Source: Rhodopseudomonas sp. BAL398
Lineage (GTDB): Bacteria; Pseudomonadota; Alphaproteobacteria; Rhizobiales; Xanthobacteraceae
Assembly (NCBI RefSeq): GCF_033001325.1
Contig: NZ_CP133111.1
Location: 3,364,501 to 3,428,500 of the forward strand
DNA: 64,000 bases
Direction: 5' to 3'
The position numbers were made by a program, and so were the translations under genes. Positions 16,903 through 25,961 of this stretch are shown here, piece after piece (the first letter of the stretch is position 1; the number at the start of each line of letters is the position of its first letter). The notes beneath the pieces were generated by a model. It was not told where the DNA came from, did not search any database, and was given only the letters and a program-made list of their open reading frames with translations.

Positions 16903-17058
16903 TCAATTGCGCGCGACCAGCTGCAACCCCTTGAAGGTGAGCCGCTTGGGGTCCTTGACCCCGGCCAGGTAGAACCGGCGAACGAACGTCGTCACCCAGT
17001 CTCGATCGCATCCAGTCAAGACCACGATCGCGTCGACTGCCGTTTTCTGAGCTTCCAT
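16903..17058 (-). CDS. 51-aa conserved small protein
   Basis: Starts MEAQKTAVDAIVVLTGCDRD and ends LQLVARN. The ATG at 17058 is preceded by GAGGGG with good spacing, which decides the frame; a longer open frame over the same bases gives an Arg/Gly-rich shadow and is rejected. The hydrophobic AIVVLTG, then DWVTTFVRRFYLAGVKDPKRLTF, look like a small folded protein with one Cys. No function known to me. Confidence 0.7.
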   Translation of the reverse strand: MEAQKTAVDAIVVLTGCDRDWVTTFVRRFYLAGVKDPKRLTFKGLQLVARN

Positions 17059-17138
17059 CGGAATTCCCCTCATCGGTCAACGTCGGTCACCCAGGCTAGA
17101 ATCGATCGATTGACGATCCGTTAACCTTCCGAACCGAT

Positions 17139-17169
17139 CAAGAATCGCCGATTCAATCGCCGATTCTTG
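17139..17169. promoter_or_regulatory. Inverted repeat upstream of the 51-aa gene
   Basis: CAAGAATCG (17139-17147) and CGATTCTTG (17161-17169) form 9-bp arms around a 13-base spacer that itself repeats CGATT. It lies between the 51-aa gene start and the dihydroorotase stop. It could be a dihydroorotase transcript end or an operator. Confidence 0.4.
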
Positions 17170-17246
17170 GCGCGCGGGGGATACGCGAAAGCACGGATAA
17201 AGGTTCCGGCCGCGGTCACATTCGGCTGGCGGGGGCTACGCTCAGC

Positions 17247-18578
17247 TTACGGCTTCAGCGTCTCCAGGAACCGCACCGGCTCGCCGGTCGATGGCGTCAG
17301 CAACTCGCCTTGCCACATCACCCGGGCGCCGCGGACGAAGGTGCCGACCGGCCAGCCGGTGACGCGGACGCCGTCATAGGGCGTCCAGCCGGCGCGCGAG
17401 GCGACCCAATCATTGGTGATGACCTCGCTGCGCTTGAGATCGACCAATGTGAAATCGGCGTCATAGCCGGCGGCGATCCGGCCCTTGCAGGCGATGTTGA
17501 ACAATCGCGCCGGCCCGGCGCTGGACAGATCGACGAAGCGCGCCAGCGACAAGCGGCCGGCATTGACGTGGTCCAGCATCAGCGGCACCAGCGTCTGCAC
17601 CCCGGTCATGCCGGACGGCGAGGCCGGATAGGTTTTCGCCTTCTCTTCCAGCGTATGCGGGGCGTGATCGGAGCCGAGCACGTCGACGATGCCCTGTTCG
17701 ATGCCGTGCCAGATGCCGTCGCGATGGCTGGCGTCGCGCACCGGCGGATTCATCTGCGCCAAGGTGCCGAGCCGCTCGTAGCAGTCGGGTGCAACCAGCG
17801 TCAGATGATGCGGCGTCGCCTCGCAGGACGCCACATCCTTGTGGTCGCGCAGAAATGCGATCTCTTCTTTGGTCGAAATATGCAGCACGTGAATCCGCTT
17901 GCCGGTCTCGCGCGCCAGCGCCACCAGGCGCTGCGTCGCCATCAGCGCCGCGACCTCGTCGCGCCACACCGGATGCGAGCGCGGATCGCCCGCGATCCGC
18001 AGATCCTTGCGGTCGTTCAGCCGGTATTCGTCCTCGGCGTGGAACGCGGCGCGGCGCTGGATCACGCGCAGAATCTGGCGGATGCTGTCGTCATCCTCGA
18101 CCAGCAGGCTGCCGGTGGAGGAGCCGATGAAGACTTTCACACCGGCGCAGCCCGGCGCACGTTCCAGCGTCGGCAGATCGGCGACATTGTCGCGGGTGCC
18201 GCCGATGAAGAACGCGAAATCGCAATGCATCCGGTGATGGCCGCGGCTGACCTTGTCGGCGAAGGCTTCCGCGGTGACGGTTAGCGGCGCGGTGTTGGGC
18301 ATTTCGAACACCGCGGTGACGCCGCCCATCACCGCGCTGCGCGAGCCGGTTTCGAGGTCTTCCTTGTGGGTCAGGCCGGGCTCGCGGAAATGCACCTGGG
18401 TATCGATCACGCCGGGCAGGATATGCAGCCCCCTGCAGTCGATGGTTTCGGCGGCCGAGGCTGCACCCAGCGCACCCAGCGCGGCGATGCGGCCGGCCTT
18501 GATGCCGATGTCGCCGACCCCCTCGCCGTCCTGGTTGACGATAGTGCCGGATTTCAAAATCGTGTCGAATGTGGTCAT
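17247..18578 (-). CDS. pyrC: Dihydroorotase (class I)
   Basis: Cyclises N-carbamoyl-aspartate to dihydroorotate in de novo pyrimidine synthesis. The amidohydrolase fold shows the metal motif DTQVHFREPG, THKEDLETGS, the Lys in CAGVKVFIGSSTG (candidate carboxylated Lys), HVLHISTKEE, CEATPHHLTL and the catalytic Asp in GSDHAPHT. Length 443 aa fits class I. ATG 18578 is preceded by GAGGA 6 bases upstream; the seven residues before it are dropped. No aspartate transcarbamoylase is adjacent in this window, so I cannot tell whether this is the only dihydroorotase. Allantoinase is a less likely alternative, given the motifs. Confidence 0.9.
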   Translation of the reverse strand: MTTFDTILKSGTIVNQDGEGVGDIGIKAGRIAALGALGAASAAETIDCRGLHILPGVIDTQVHFREPGLTHKEDLETGSRSAVMGGVTAVFEMPNTAPLTVTAEAFADKVSRGHHRMHCDFAFFIGGTRDNVADLPTLERAPGCAGVKVFIGSSTGSLLVEDDDSIRQILRVIQRRAAFHAEDEYRLNDRKDLRIAGDPRSHPVWRDEVAALMATQRLVALARETGKRIHVLHISTKEEIAFLRDHKDVASCEATPHHLTLVAPDCYERLGTLAQMNPPVRDASHRDGIWHGIEQGIVDVLGSDHAPHTLEEKAKTYPASPSGMTGVQTLVPLMLDHVNAGRLSLARFVDLSSAGPARLFNIACKGRIAAGYDADFTLVDLKRSEVITNDWVASRAGWTPYDGVRVTGWPVGTFVRGARVMWQGELLTPSTGEPVRFLETLKP

Positions 18579-18721
18579 CGGTCCTCGAAGTGCCGGCATG
18601 GAACGCGGCGCGGTTCTTGCAGCCTTGTTGACGGCACCCTAGCCGCTTACGTTGCGATGTAACATCCAGCACCGGCAGGTCCGCAACCCAGTTCCGAGCG
18701 GGCGCCAGGAAAGAATTCGAC

Positions 18722-19603
18722 ATGAAAGCAGCGTTCCTGCCCGATCGGGGCGTGATCAAGGTCAGCGGCGACGATGCCCGGCATTATCTCAATGGCCTCT
18801 TCACCACCGACATCACCAAATTGCGGCCCGGCACCGGCCGATTCGGCGCGCTGCTGACGCCGCAGGGCAAGATCATCGCGGATTTCTTCATCACTGAAGC
18901 CACCGCGGACGATGGCGGCGGGTTCTTCATCGACTGCGCCCGCACGCTGGCGCAGCCGCTGGCCGACAAGCTGAAATTCTACAAATTGCGCGCCAAGGTG
19001 TTGGTGGAAAACCTCTCCGACCGGCTCGGCGTGCTGGCGGCATGGGATGGCGCAATGCCGACACAACCCGATTTCAGCTTCGCCGATCCGCGCGGCGACC
19101 GGCTCGGCTGGCGCATCCTGCTGCCGCAGGAGCTGGTGCAAAAGACCGCCGATCTGATCGGCGCGCAACTGCTCGATGCCGCCGCCTATGAGGCGCATCG
19201 GATCGACTGCGGCGCGCCGGCCGGCGGCGTCGATTTCGGCTATGGCGACGCCTTTCCGCACGAGGCCAATATGGACCGGCTGCACGGCGTCGATTTCGAC
19301 AAGGGCTGCTATGTCGGCCAGGAGGTGGTGTCGCGGATGCACCATCGCGGCACCGCGCGGACCCGGATCGTGCGGGTCACGCTCGACGGCACGATTCCGG
19401 GGCCTGGCAGCGACATCGTCGCCGGCGACAAGACCGTCGGCAGCATGGGATCGGCGGCGGACGGCCGCGGCCTCGCGCTGATGCGCGTCGACCGCGTCGC
19501 CGACGCGCTGGAGGCCGGCCTGCCGCTGATCGCGGGCGGCACCACGCTGCAGCTCGTCGATCCGGCCGATCTGGCCGTCGCGGCCAAGAAGACCGTGGCA
19601 TGA
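18722..19603 (+). CDS. ygfZ: Folate-binding protein YgfZ / IBA57
   Basis: A tetrahydrofolate-binding protein supporting assembly or repair of certain 4Fe-4S clusters, including radical SAM enzymes. The glycine-cleavage T-like fold starts KAAFLPDRGVIKVSGDDARHYLNGL. The diagnostic KGCYVGQEVVSRMHHRG, with its functional Cys, is near residue 195. Length 293 aa is normal. The stop overlaps the start of tag (ATGA at 19600-19603), so the two are translationally coupled. It is divergent from pyrC. Confidence 0.95.
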   Translation: MKAAFLPDRGVIKVSGDDARHYLNGLFTTDITKLRPGTGRFGALLTPQGKIIADFFITEATADDGGGFFIDCARTLAQPLADKLKFYKLRAKVLVENLSDRLGVLAAWDGAMPTQPDFSFADPRGDRLGWRILLPQELVQKTADLIGAQLLDAAAYEAHRIDCGAPAGGVDFGYGDAFPHEANMDRLHGVDFDKGCYVGQEVVSRMHHRGTARTRIVRVTLDGTIPGPGSDIVAGDKTVGSMGSAADGRGLALMRVDRVADALEAGLPLIAGGTTLQLVDPADLAVAAKKTVA

Positions 19604-20220
19604 CACGGGCGAAGCTGCATGCCGATGGGCTGACGCGCTGCCCGTGGCCGGGCGAGGATCCGCTCTATCTCGCCTATCACGACACCGAATGGGGCGTGCC
19701 GGAATATGACGACCGCGCTTTGTTCGAAAAGCTGATCCTCGACGGCTTCCAGGCCGGGCTGTCGTGGATCACAATCCTGCGCAAGCGCGACAATTTCCGC
19801 GCCGCCTTCGACGATTTCGATCCGGCCAAGATCGCGCGCTACGACGACGCCAAGGTGGAAGCGCTGATGACCGACGCCGGGATCGTGCGCAACCGGGCCA
19901 AGATCGAGGGCGCGATCGGCAGCGCCAAGGCCTGGCTGAAGATCCAGGAAGAGGGCCCGGGCTTTTCCAAATGGCTGTGGGACTTCGTCGGCGGCGCGCC
20001 GAAGGTCAACGCCTTCAAGACCACCGCCAGCGTGCCGGCCTCGACGCCGCTGTCGATCAAGATCTCCAAGGAGCTGGCGGCGCGCGGCTTCAAATTCGTC
20101 GGCCCGACCATCGTCTATGCCTTCATGCAAGCCACCGGCATGGTCAACGACCATCTGGTGAGCTGCCACTGCCACGCCACCTGCGGCGCGGCGAAGAAGC
20201 CGGCGCGGGTAACGCGCTGA
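19600..20220 (+). CDS. tag: DNA-3-methyladenine glycosylase I
   Basis: Removes 3-methyladenine from alkylated DNA in base-excision repair. Family residues are seen in RCPWPGEDPLYLAYHDTEWG, DRALFEKLILDGFQAGLSW and ITILRKRDNFRAAFDDFD. C-terminal VNDHLVSCHCHATC provides the Zn-binding Cys/His typical of Tag. 206 aa is the normal length. Four-base overlap with ygfZ indicates an operon. A long interspersed repeat begins 15 bases after the stop. Confidence 0.95.
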   Translation: MTRAKLHADGLTRCPWPGEDPLYLAYHDTEWGVPEYDDRALFEKLILDGFQAGLSWITILRKRDNFRAAFDDFDPAKIARYDDAKVEALMTDAGIVRNRAKIEGAIGSAKAWLKIQEEGPGFSKWLWDFVGGAPKVNAFKTTASVPASTPLSIKISKELAARGFKFVGPTIVYAFMQATGMVNDHLVSCHCHATCGAAKKPARVTR

Positions 20221-20234
20221 CCCGTCACAAGCCG

Positions 20235-20360
20235 GTCATTCCGGGGCGCGCGAGCGCAGCTCGCGCGAACCCGGAATCTTGCGGGCATTGCGGTCGGCGA
20301 GATTCCGGGTTCGCCCGCATCGCGCGTCGATGACGCGCTCTGCGCGCGCCCCGGAATGAC
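20235..20360. repeat. Interspersed repeat with GTCATTCCGGGGCG inverted ends
   Basis: 126 bp bounded by GTCATTCCGGGGCGCGCG and its inverse CGCGCGCCCCGGAATGAC. Inside is a second dyad, GCGAACCCGGAATCTTGCGG against GCGAGATTCCGGGTTCGC. The same element is at 40631-40765. Between genes on the same strand. Confidence 0.88.
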
Positions 20361-20454
20361 AGGGTCTGCCGACACCGCGAATAAACTTTAGCGCCAGCGC
20401 GGGAATCGCGGGATAACGGCGAAGATCCGTGACCGAGAGCTACCGCCCGCCATC

Positions 20455-21072
20455 ATGACCACATCAAAAGCCAAACCAAGCGCCGCCGCCTCCCGGGTCT
20501 GGCAGCGCATGCTGTCGGGACGCCGGCTCGATCTGCTCGATCCCTCGCCGCTCGACATCGAAGTGGCCGACATTGCCCATGGGCTGGCGCGGGTGGCGCG
20601 CTGGAACGGGCAGACCAGCGGCGCGCATATCTTCTCGGTGGCGCAGCACACGCTGCTGGTCGAGGCCGTGATGCGCCAGCGCAATCCCCGGGTCGACCAC
20701 CGGCTGCGGCTCGCGGCGCTGCTGCACGACGCGCCCGAATATGTCATCGGCGACATGATCTCGCCGTTCAAGGCGGTGATCGGCGGCGCCTACAAGATCG
20801 TCGAGAAGCGCCTGCTGGGCGCCATCCACATCCGCTTCGGCCTGCCGGCGGTGCTCGACGAGCAGCTCGAACGCCAGATCAAGACCGCCGACCGCGGCGC
20901 CGCCTATCTGGAGGCCACCTACCTCGCCGGCTTCACCAAGGCGGAAGCCAAACGCCTGTTCGGCAGCGACCCCGGCCTGCCCGAGGCGTCGTTGCAGGAC
21001 TATATGACGCCGTGGTCGGCCGGAAAGGCCGAAAAGCAGTTCCTGGCCCGCTTCAAGGCGGTACAGAATTGA
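20455..21072 (+). CDS. HD-domain hydrolase (YfbR-like)
   Basis: A 205-aa metal-dependent phosphohydrolase. HD residues appear in SVAQHTLLVEAVM, ALLHDAPEYVIGDM (the His-Asp pair) and IKTADRGAAYLEATYL. The nearest known relatives are YfbR-type 5'-deoxynucleotidases. Related cobalamin- or ppGpp-type HD proteins are bigger or differ in motif. It starts a run of three same-strand genes (HD, phosphatase, Nudix-like regulator). Confidence 0.83.
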   Translation: MTTSKAKPSAAASRVWQRMLSGRRLDLLDPSPLDIEVADIAHGLARVARWNGQTSGAHIFSVAQHTLLVEAVMRQRNPRVDHRLRLAALLHDAPEYVIGDMISPFKAVIGGAYKIVEKRLLGAIHIRFGLPAVLDEQLERQIKTADRGAAYLEATYLAGFTKAEAKRLFGSDPGLPEASLQDYMTPWSAGKAEKQFLARFKAVQN

Positions 21073-21177
21073 ACAGGCATCCGCCGCGGCGTGGGCGCAG
21101 ACTGTCGGTTCGGGCCGTCATCACGCTTTCGCCTTGAGCTGCGCAGCCTTATGATAGCGCCAACCCCAGGACGGCTC

Positions 21178-21684
21178 ATGATTCACGTCTGCTCGCTCGC
21201 CGCATTGCATCCCACCGTCGAGGCCACCGGCGCCAGCCACATCCTCACGGTGATGGCCAATGTCGCCCAGGTGCAGCGCCCGGCCTCGGTGCAGGAGGCC
21301 AATCATCTGCGGGTGCAGATCGACGACATCACCGAGGACATGGACGGCTTCGTCGCGCCCTCGGCGCTGCATGTCGGCCAGGTGCTGGATTTCGTCCGCA
21401 ACTGGGACCGTAGCGCGCCGCTGGTGGTGCATTGCTATGCGGGGATCAGCCGCTCCACCGCCAGCGCCTTTGCGGCGGCCTGCATGCTCAATCCGCACCG
21501 CGACGAGGCGGTGATCGCAAGGCAGATCCGCGCCGCCTCGCCGACCGCCTTCCCGAACCGGCTGATCGTGGCGCTGGCCGACCGCGCTTTGGGCCGAGAC
21601 GGGCGGATGCTGCGCGCGCTGGATGAGATCGGCCCGGGCAGCATGACGATCGAAGGCCAGCCGTTCCGCGTCGATCTCGACTGA
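21178..21684 (+). CDS. Protein-tyrosine-phosphatase-like (dual-specificity type)
   Basis: A 168-aa protein with the Cys-based phosphatase signature HCYAGISRST (HCx5R[ST]) near residue 85. An upstream acidic stretch, IDDITEDMDGF, offers a general-acid Asp. Substrates are unknown; in Rhizobiales such proteins are annotated as tyrosine phosphatase family. ATG 21178 is preceded by AGGA about 7 bases upstream; in-frame ATG 21151 would add nine residues. Nearby genes give no pathway clue. Confidence 0.8.
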   Translation: MIHVCSLAALHPTVEATGASHILTVMANVAQVQRPASVQEANHLRVQIDDITEDMDGFVAPSALHVGQVLDFVRNWDRSAPLVVHCYAGISRSTASAFAAACMLNPHRDEAVIARQIRAASPTAFPNRLIVALADRALGRDGRMLRALDEIGPGSMTIEGQPFRVDLD

Positions 21685-21699
21685 CATGACCGACGCCGC

Positions 21700-22677
21700 A
21701 TGATCGACAAGCTGCCGACGCCGATCGAAATCGGGCTGACCGCTGCGATCGTCGCGATCGAGGACAATGAGCCGCTGGTGCTGACCGCCTGGGGCGGCGG
21801 CGGCGAGAATCTCGCCGGCCTGCCGTTCGGCCCGTTCGAAGCCATCACCCACCGCACCTTCGAGATCGGGCTGCGGGCCTGGGTCGAGGAGCAGACCGGG
21901 CTGCGGCTGGGCTATGTCGAGCAGCTCTACACGTTCGGCGACCGCGGCCGCCACGCCAGGATCGGCGACACCGACGTCCATGTCGCTTCGATCGGCTATC
22001 TGGCGCTGACCCGCGCCGCCGACAACGCCACCCGCGCGCCGGGCGCCAGCTTCGAACCGTGGTACCGCTATTTCCCCTGGGAAGACTGGCGCGCGGCGCG
22101 GCCGCAGATCATCGAGCGCGATATCATTCCCGAATTGACCGCCTGGGCCGCGCAGGCCGAGCAACCCGAAACCAATCGGGCGCTGGGCCGCAAGGACCGG
22201 GTCCGGCTGTTCTTCGGCATCGACGGCGCGCAATGGGACGAGGAGCGGGTGCTCGACCGCTACGAATTGCTGTACGAAGCCGGCCTGATCGAGGAAGCCC
22301 GCCGCGACGGCCGCCCGGCGGCACTGGCGCGCGACAGCGTCCCGGCCCTTGGCGTGCCGATGCGCTTCGATCATCGCCGGATTCTCGCCACCGCGATCGC
22401 GCGGCTGCGCGCCAAGTTGAAATATCGGCCGGTCGTGTTCGAATTGCTGCCGCCGGAATTCACCCTCACCGATTTGCAGCACACCGTGGAGGCGATCTCC
22501 GGGCGGCATCTGCATAAGCAGAATTTCCGTCGGCTGGTGGAGGCCGGCGCGCTGGTGGAGCCGACCGGCGAAATGTCGACCCAGACCGGCGGACGGCCGG
22601 CGGCGCTGTTTCGTTTCCGCCGCGAAGTCTTGCAGGAACGCCCGGCGCCCGGCCTGCGGGTGCGCGGCCGGCGCTAA
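21700..22677 (+). CDS. Nudix-fold/winged-helix regulator of NAD synthesis (NadQ/NrtR-like)
   Basis: A 325-aa protein with a Nudix-like N-terminal part (IEIGLTAAIVAIEDNEPLVL to about residue 150) lacking the intact catalytic REUxEExGU box. A C-terminal winged-helix region follows (YRPVVFELLPPEFTLTDLQH, then HKQNFRRLVEAGALVEPTGE, FRFRRE). Degenerate Nudix plus winged helix is the plan of NrtR-type NAD regulators and of the alphaproteobacterial NadQ group. nadABC lies 2 kb downstream on the same strand with a 29-bp palindrome at its promoter. The regulator role is inferred from architecture and neighbourhood; NadQ by name is from memory of that family. Confidence 0.75.
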   Translation: MIDKLPTPIEIGLTAAIVAIEDNEPLVLTAWGGGGENLAGLPFGPFEAITHRTFEIGLRAWVEEQTGLRLGYVEQLYTFGDRGRHARIGDTDVHVASIGYLALTRAADNATRAPGASFEPWYRYFPWEDWRAARPQIIERDIIPELTAWAAQAEQPETNRALGRKDRVRLFFGIDGAQWDEERVLDRYELLYEAGLIEEARRDGRPAALARDSVPALGVPMRFDHRRILATAIARLRAKLKYRPVVFELLPPEFTLTDLQHTVEAISGRHLHKQNFRRLVEAGALVEPTGEMSTQTGGRPAALFRFRREVLQERPAPGLRVRGRR

Positions 22678-22693
22678 CTTCTCAATGACGAGA

Positions 22694-23293
22694 TCAGTCG
22701 GTCGACTGGCGCAATTCGGAAATGCCCTGGGCCTTCGCCGAACCGGTGGTCGCCGGATCGAGCTTGACCGGATCGATCTTCGCCGTCTCCACCCGCGGGG
22801 TTTCGACGCGCGAGGTCACCTCGGTTCGCAACGCCTCGGAGCGGGCCGGCCGCGGCGCCCGCAGCGAGCGCGGGCGCGCCTGGGCGCGCGCCATCAGCAT
22901 CTGGTTGCCGCCTTGATGGTTGAAATCGCAATAGGCGAAACTCAAACCTGCGACCGAACCACGAAAGCTATGGTCGTCCTTCTTGACCAGGTTGAAGCAA
23001 GGTTCGAACGGAAGGCCCTTGATCGAGGCGCAGATCGACTGGCCGCGAACCTGAAGCGTATTGCCGGGAAGCCGCATATGCCGGTTCGGACCGGAGCCCG
23101 AGAACTGCACCGCGCCCGCCGCGCCGCCATTGTCGAACACCCGGCCGGCGCCGCGGGTGCCGTCAAAGCAGGTGAAGGCAAACACCTTGCCGGCGACGAA
23201 TTTACGGGCTTCTTCGGCATTCATCGATCCGGCGATGGCCGGTGCCACCAAGGCGCCGGCCGCAAGGGCTCCCAACACAAACCGCGCGAACAT
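22694..23293 (-). CDS. Secreted hypothetical protein (199 aa)
   Basis: An exported protein with signal peptide MFARFVLGALAAGALVAPA, cleaved near IAG. The mature domain (about residues 22-130) contains EEARKFVAGKVFAFTCFDGT, GPNRHMRLPGNTLQVRGQSI and PCFNLVKKDDHSFRGS, with four Cys that could pair in the periplasm. A basic, low-complexity tail follows, RPRSLRAPRPARSEA and VETPRVETAKIDP, probably disordered. Convergent with the regulator gene. Function unknown; conserved in form among Bradyrhizobium-like genomes as far as I recall. Confidence 0.75.
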   Translation of the reverse strand: MFARFVLGALAAGALVAPAIAGSMNAEEARKFVAGKVFAFTCFDGTRGAGRVFDNGGAAGAVQFSGSGPNRHMRLPGNTLQVRGQSICASIKGLPFEPCFNLVKKDDHSFRGSVAGLSFAYCDFNHQGGNQMLMARAQARPRSLRAPRPARSEALRTEVTSRVETPRVETAKIDPVKLDPATTGSAKAQGISELRQSTD

Positions 23294-23399
23294 GCTCGAA
23301 CTCCGACCTACTGGGCCCCGGGTCTGGCCTTTACCCGTTCCTTACCATACAAACCGTGGCGCAACCTTGGCGCAGCTTGGTTGGTAAAGTCTGAACGAG

Positions 23400-24386
23400 T
23401 CAGACAATTTTTACCACGATGCGGCCCCGGACCTTGCCTTCGAGCACCCGGGCGCCCGCCGCGATGACCTCGTCCAGATTGATTTCCTGAGTGATTTCAG
23501 CCAATTTTGCGTGGTCGAGATCGCTCGCCAGCCGCTCCCAGGCCTGCTTTCGCAACGCGATCGGGCACATCACCGAATCGATGCCGTAAAGACACACGCC
23601 GCGCAAAATGAACGGCGCCACCGAACTCGGCAGATCCATGCCGGCTGCCAGACCGCAGGCGGCGATGGCGCCGCGATATTTCGTCATCGACAACAGATTG
23701 GCCAGGGTGGTGGAGCCGACGCTGTCGATGCCGCCGGCCCAGCGCTCCTTGGCGAGCGGCTTGGCCGGGCCGGACAACTCGGCGCGATCGATCACTTCGG
23801 CGGCGCCGAGGTCTTTCAGATAGTCGGCCTCCGACATCCGCCCGGTCGAGGCGATGACATGATAGCCGAGCTTCGACAATAGCGCGATCGCCACCGAGCC
23901 GACGCCGCCGGCGGCGCCGGTAACCACGACCGGGCCATCCTTCGGCGTCAGGCCATGTTTCTCGAGCGCCAGCACGCTCAGCATCGCGGTGTAGCCGGCG
24001 GTGCCGATCGCCATCGCATCGCGCGCCGACAGCCCTTCGGGCAGCCGCACCAGCCAGTCGCCCTTGACCCGGGCCTTCTCCGCATAGGCCCCCAGATGGG
24101 TCTCGCCCATGCCCCAGCCATTGCAGATCACCTTGTCGCCGGCCTTCCAGTCCGGATGCGACGACTGCGTCACGGTGCCGGCCAGATCGATCCCGGCGAT
24201 CATCGGAAACCGCCGTACCACCGGCGCCTTGCCGGTGACGGCGAGGCCGTCCTTGTAATTTACGGTGGACCATTCGACCGCGACGGTGACGTCGCCGTCC
24301 ATCAGCTCGGCCTCGTCGAACTGGGTCAGCGCGACGCTGGTGCCCTTCTCTGCCTTGTCGATCCGGATCGCCTTGAATGTGGCCAA
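23400..24386 (-). CDS. acuI: Acrylyl-CoA reductase-like quinone oxidoreductase (AcuI/YhdH family)
   Basis: A zinc-free medium-chain dehydrogenase/reductase that uses NADPH to reduce acryloyl-CoA to propanoyl-CoA in the known family members. It has [28 protein letters not shown], the nucleotide motif [20 protein letters not shown], and [19 protein letters not shown] with ending GRIVVKIV. The real start is TTG 24386 ([10 protein letters not shown]), giving 328 aa as in the family. It is preceded by AGGGGG; the 66 residues before that are unrelated. Divergent from nadA. Confidence 0.88.
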   Translation of the reverse strand: MATFKAIRIDKAEKGTSVALTQFDEAELMDGDVTVAVEWSTVNYKDGLAVTGKAPVVRRFPMIAGIDLAGTVTQSSHPDWKAGDKVICNGWGMGETHLGAYAEKARVKGDWLVRLPEGLSARDAMAIGTAGYTAMLSVLALEKHGLTPKDGPVVVTGAAGGVGSVAIALLSKLGYHVIASTGRMSEADYLKDLGAAEVIDRAELSGPAKPLAKERWAGGIDSVGSTTLANLLSMTKYRGAIAACGLAAGMDLPSSVAPFILRGVCLYGIDSVMCPIALRKQAWERLASDLDHAKLAEITQEINLDEVIAAGARVLEGKVRGRIVVKIV

Positions 24387-24729
24387 TGCCCGCCCCCCTG
24401 CTGTGCGTTTCGAATTCGCCGCAGAGTTACGGAAACCCCGGGGGCGATGTAAAGCGCGGTGCGGCGCAGCGATGCAAATCTGACCCAGCAGGTGTGACGA
24501 TTTAGCCGTCGGTCGCTCTGGCGGAACCCGGGTCGGCATGCTATATTTGTTTTGCTCTTTATGAGGATAACTAGGTTTTCTCATAGACCCCTGGATTTTC
24601 CGCGATGCTGCGCGCGGATGTCCAGACGTCGGTAATGCAGCGCGTTTGAACGCCGGCCCATGATGGCCGGATTTCTCAAATCCTATATATGCTCAATTTG
24701 AGTATATATAGGGCGTAACGGAGGCGACA
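24387..24729. promoter_or_regulatory. Divergent control region between acuI and nadA
   Basis: 343 bases without a gene. The nadA-proximal part is strikingly AT-rich and holds the palindrome at 24683-24711. Further up, TATGAG near 24562 and CTCATA near 24582 form a second small inverted repeat around an AACTAGG stretch. GGAGG at 24720-24724 is the nadA ribosome site. Confidence 0.6.
24683..24711. promoter_or_regulatory. 29-bp AT-rich palindrome at the nadABC promoter, candidate NAD-regulator operator
   Basis: Left half CTATATATGCTCAA, right half TTGAGTATATATAG, centred on position 24697. The halves match except at one symmetrical position (G versus the complement of T). It ends 18 bases before the nadA ATG, so a bound protein would block initiation. 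Confidence 0.7.
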
Positions 24730-25842
24730 ATGGCGCTTGCTGGAATCTACGGACCCGACGATTTCGGTCAGCCGATGCATGGCCGCCAGGCACCGCTTGC
24801 CCGCAGGCCAGTGAGCGCCCAGGAGCGCGCTCGCGCGCTGCCGATGCCGTCTTTGGAATGGACCCCCGAGGTCGAGCGCGCCACCGCGCATCTGTATGAG
24901 CGGGTCAAGAAGGTGATCACCCCGATCGAGTGGCCGCTGATGGCGCCCTACATCAAGGCGATCAACGAGCTCAAGCGCGAGCGCGACGCCGTGATCCTGG
25001 CGCACAACTACCAGACCCCGGAGATCTTCCATTGCGTCGCCGACATCGTCGGCGACTCGCTGCAGCTCGCGATCGAGGCCACCAAGGTCAAGGCCGGCAC
25101 CATCGTCCAATGCGGCGTGCACTTCATGGCCGAGACGTCGAAGATCCTCAACCCGGCCAAGACCGTGCTGATTCCGGATTCGCGCGCGGGTTGCTCGCTG
25201 GCCTCCAGCGTCACCGGCGCCGATGTGCGGCTGCTGCGCGAGCGCTTCCCCGGCGTGCCGGTGGTGGCCTATGTCAACACCACCGCCGACGTGAAGGCGG
25301 AGGTTGATATCTGCTGCACCTCGTCGAACGCCGTGCATGTGGTCGAGAGCCTGAACGCCGAGACCGTGATCTTTCTGCCGGATCAATATCTGGCGAAGTA
25401 TGTCGCATCCCAGACCAAGGTGAAGATCATCGCCTGGAAGGGCGCCTGCGAGGTGCATGAGCGCTTCACCGGCGACGAATTGCGGCTGTACCGCGAGGCC
25501 GACCCGATGGTGAAGATCATCGCGCATCCGGAATGCCCGCCCGACGTGCTGGCCGAGGCCGATTTCACCGGCTCGACCGCGCACATGATCGACTGGGTGC
25601 GCACCAACAATCCGGCGCGGGTGGTGATGGTCACCGAATGCTCGATGGCCGACAACGTCCAGGCCGAGCTGCCCGACCTCGAGATCGCGCGGCCGTGCAA
25701 TCTGTGCCCGCACATGAAGCGGATCACGCTGCCGAAGATTCTCGACAGCCTGGTCTATCTGCGTGAGGAAGTGACGATCGATCCGTCGATCATCGACCAG
25801 GCGCGCCGCTCGGTGGAGCGGATGATCAATCTGAAGAATTGA
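24730..25842 (+). CDS. nadA: Quinolinate synthase A
   Basis: Condenses iminoaspartate with dihydroxyacetone phosphate to quinolinate in de novo NAD synthesis, using a 4Fe-4S cluster. The three cluster Cys are in [22 protein letters not shown] and [30 protein letters not shown] is the family substrate region. 370 aa, with about 60 N-terminal residues before the catalytic fold ([13 protein letters not shown]...), typical for this group. GGAGG ribosome site. First gene of nadA-nadB-nadC, behind the palindrome at 24683-24711. Confidence 0.97.
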   Translation: MALAGIYGPDDFGQPMHGRQAPLARRPVSAQERARALPMPSLEWTPEVERATAHLYERVKKVITPIEWPLMAPYIKAINELKRERDAVILAHNYQTPEIFHCVADIVGDSLQLAIEATKVKAGTIVQCGVHFMAETSKILNPAKTVLIPDSRAGCSLASSVTGADVRLLRERFPGVPVVAYVNTTADVKAEVDICCTSSNAVHVVESLNAETVIFLPDQYLAKYVASQTKVKIIAWKGACEVHERFTGDELRLYREADPMVKIIAHPECPPDVLAEADFTGSTAHMIDWVRTNNPARVVMVTECSMADNVQAELPDLEIARPCNLCPHMKRITLPKILDSLVYLREEVTIDPSIIDQARRSVERMINLKN

Positions 25843-25961
25843 GCCGGCACGCGCCGGCGCAATGTCGCCCTCGTGGCGTCGTGATAGGCCGATCACATCC
25901 GCCCGCGGCCGGACCCGCGACAGCTTGCGCTGCCGCAACCCGATGAGAACTGGACTGCATC

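Noticed and set aside
16892-17080. 62-aa minus-strand frame MTDEGNSDGS...
   Set aside because: The overlapping 51-aa frame has the proper ribosome site and protein-like composition.
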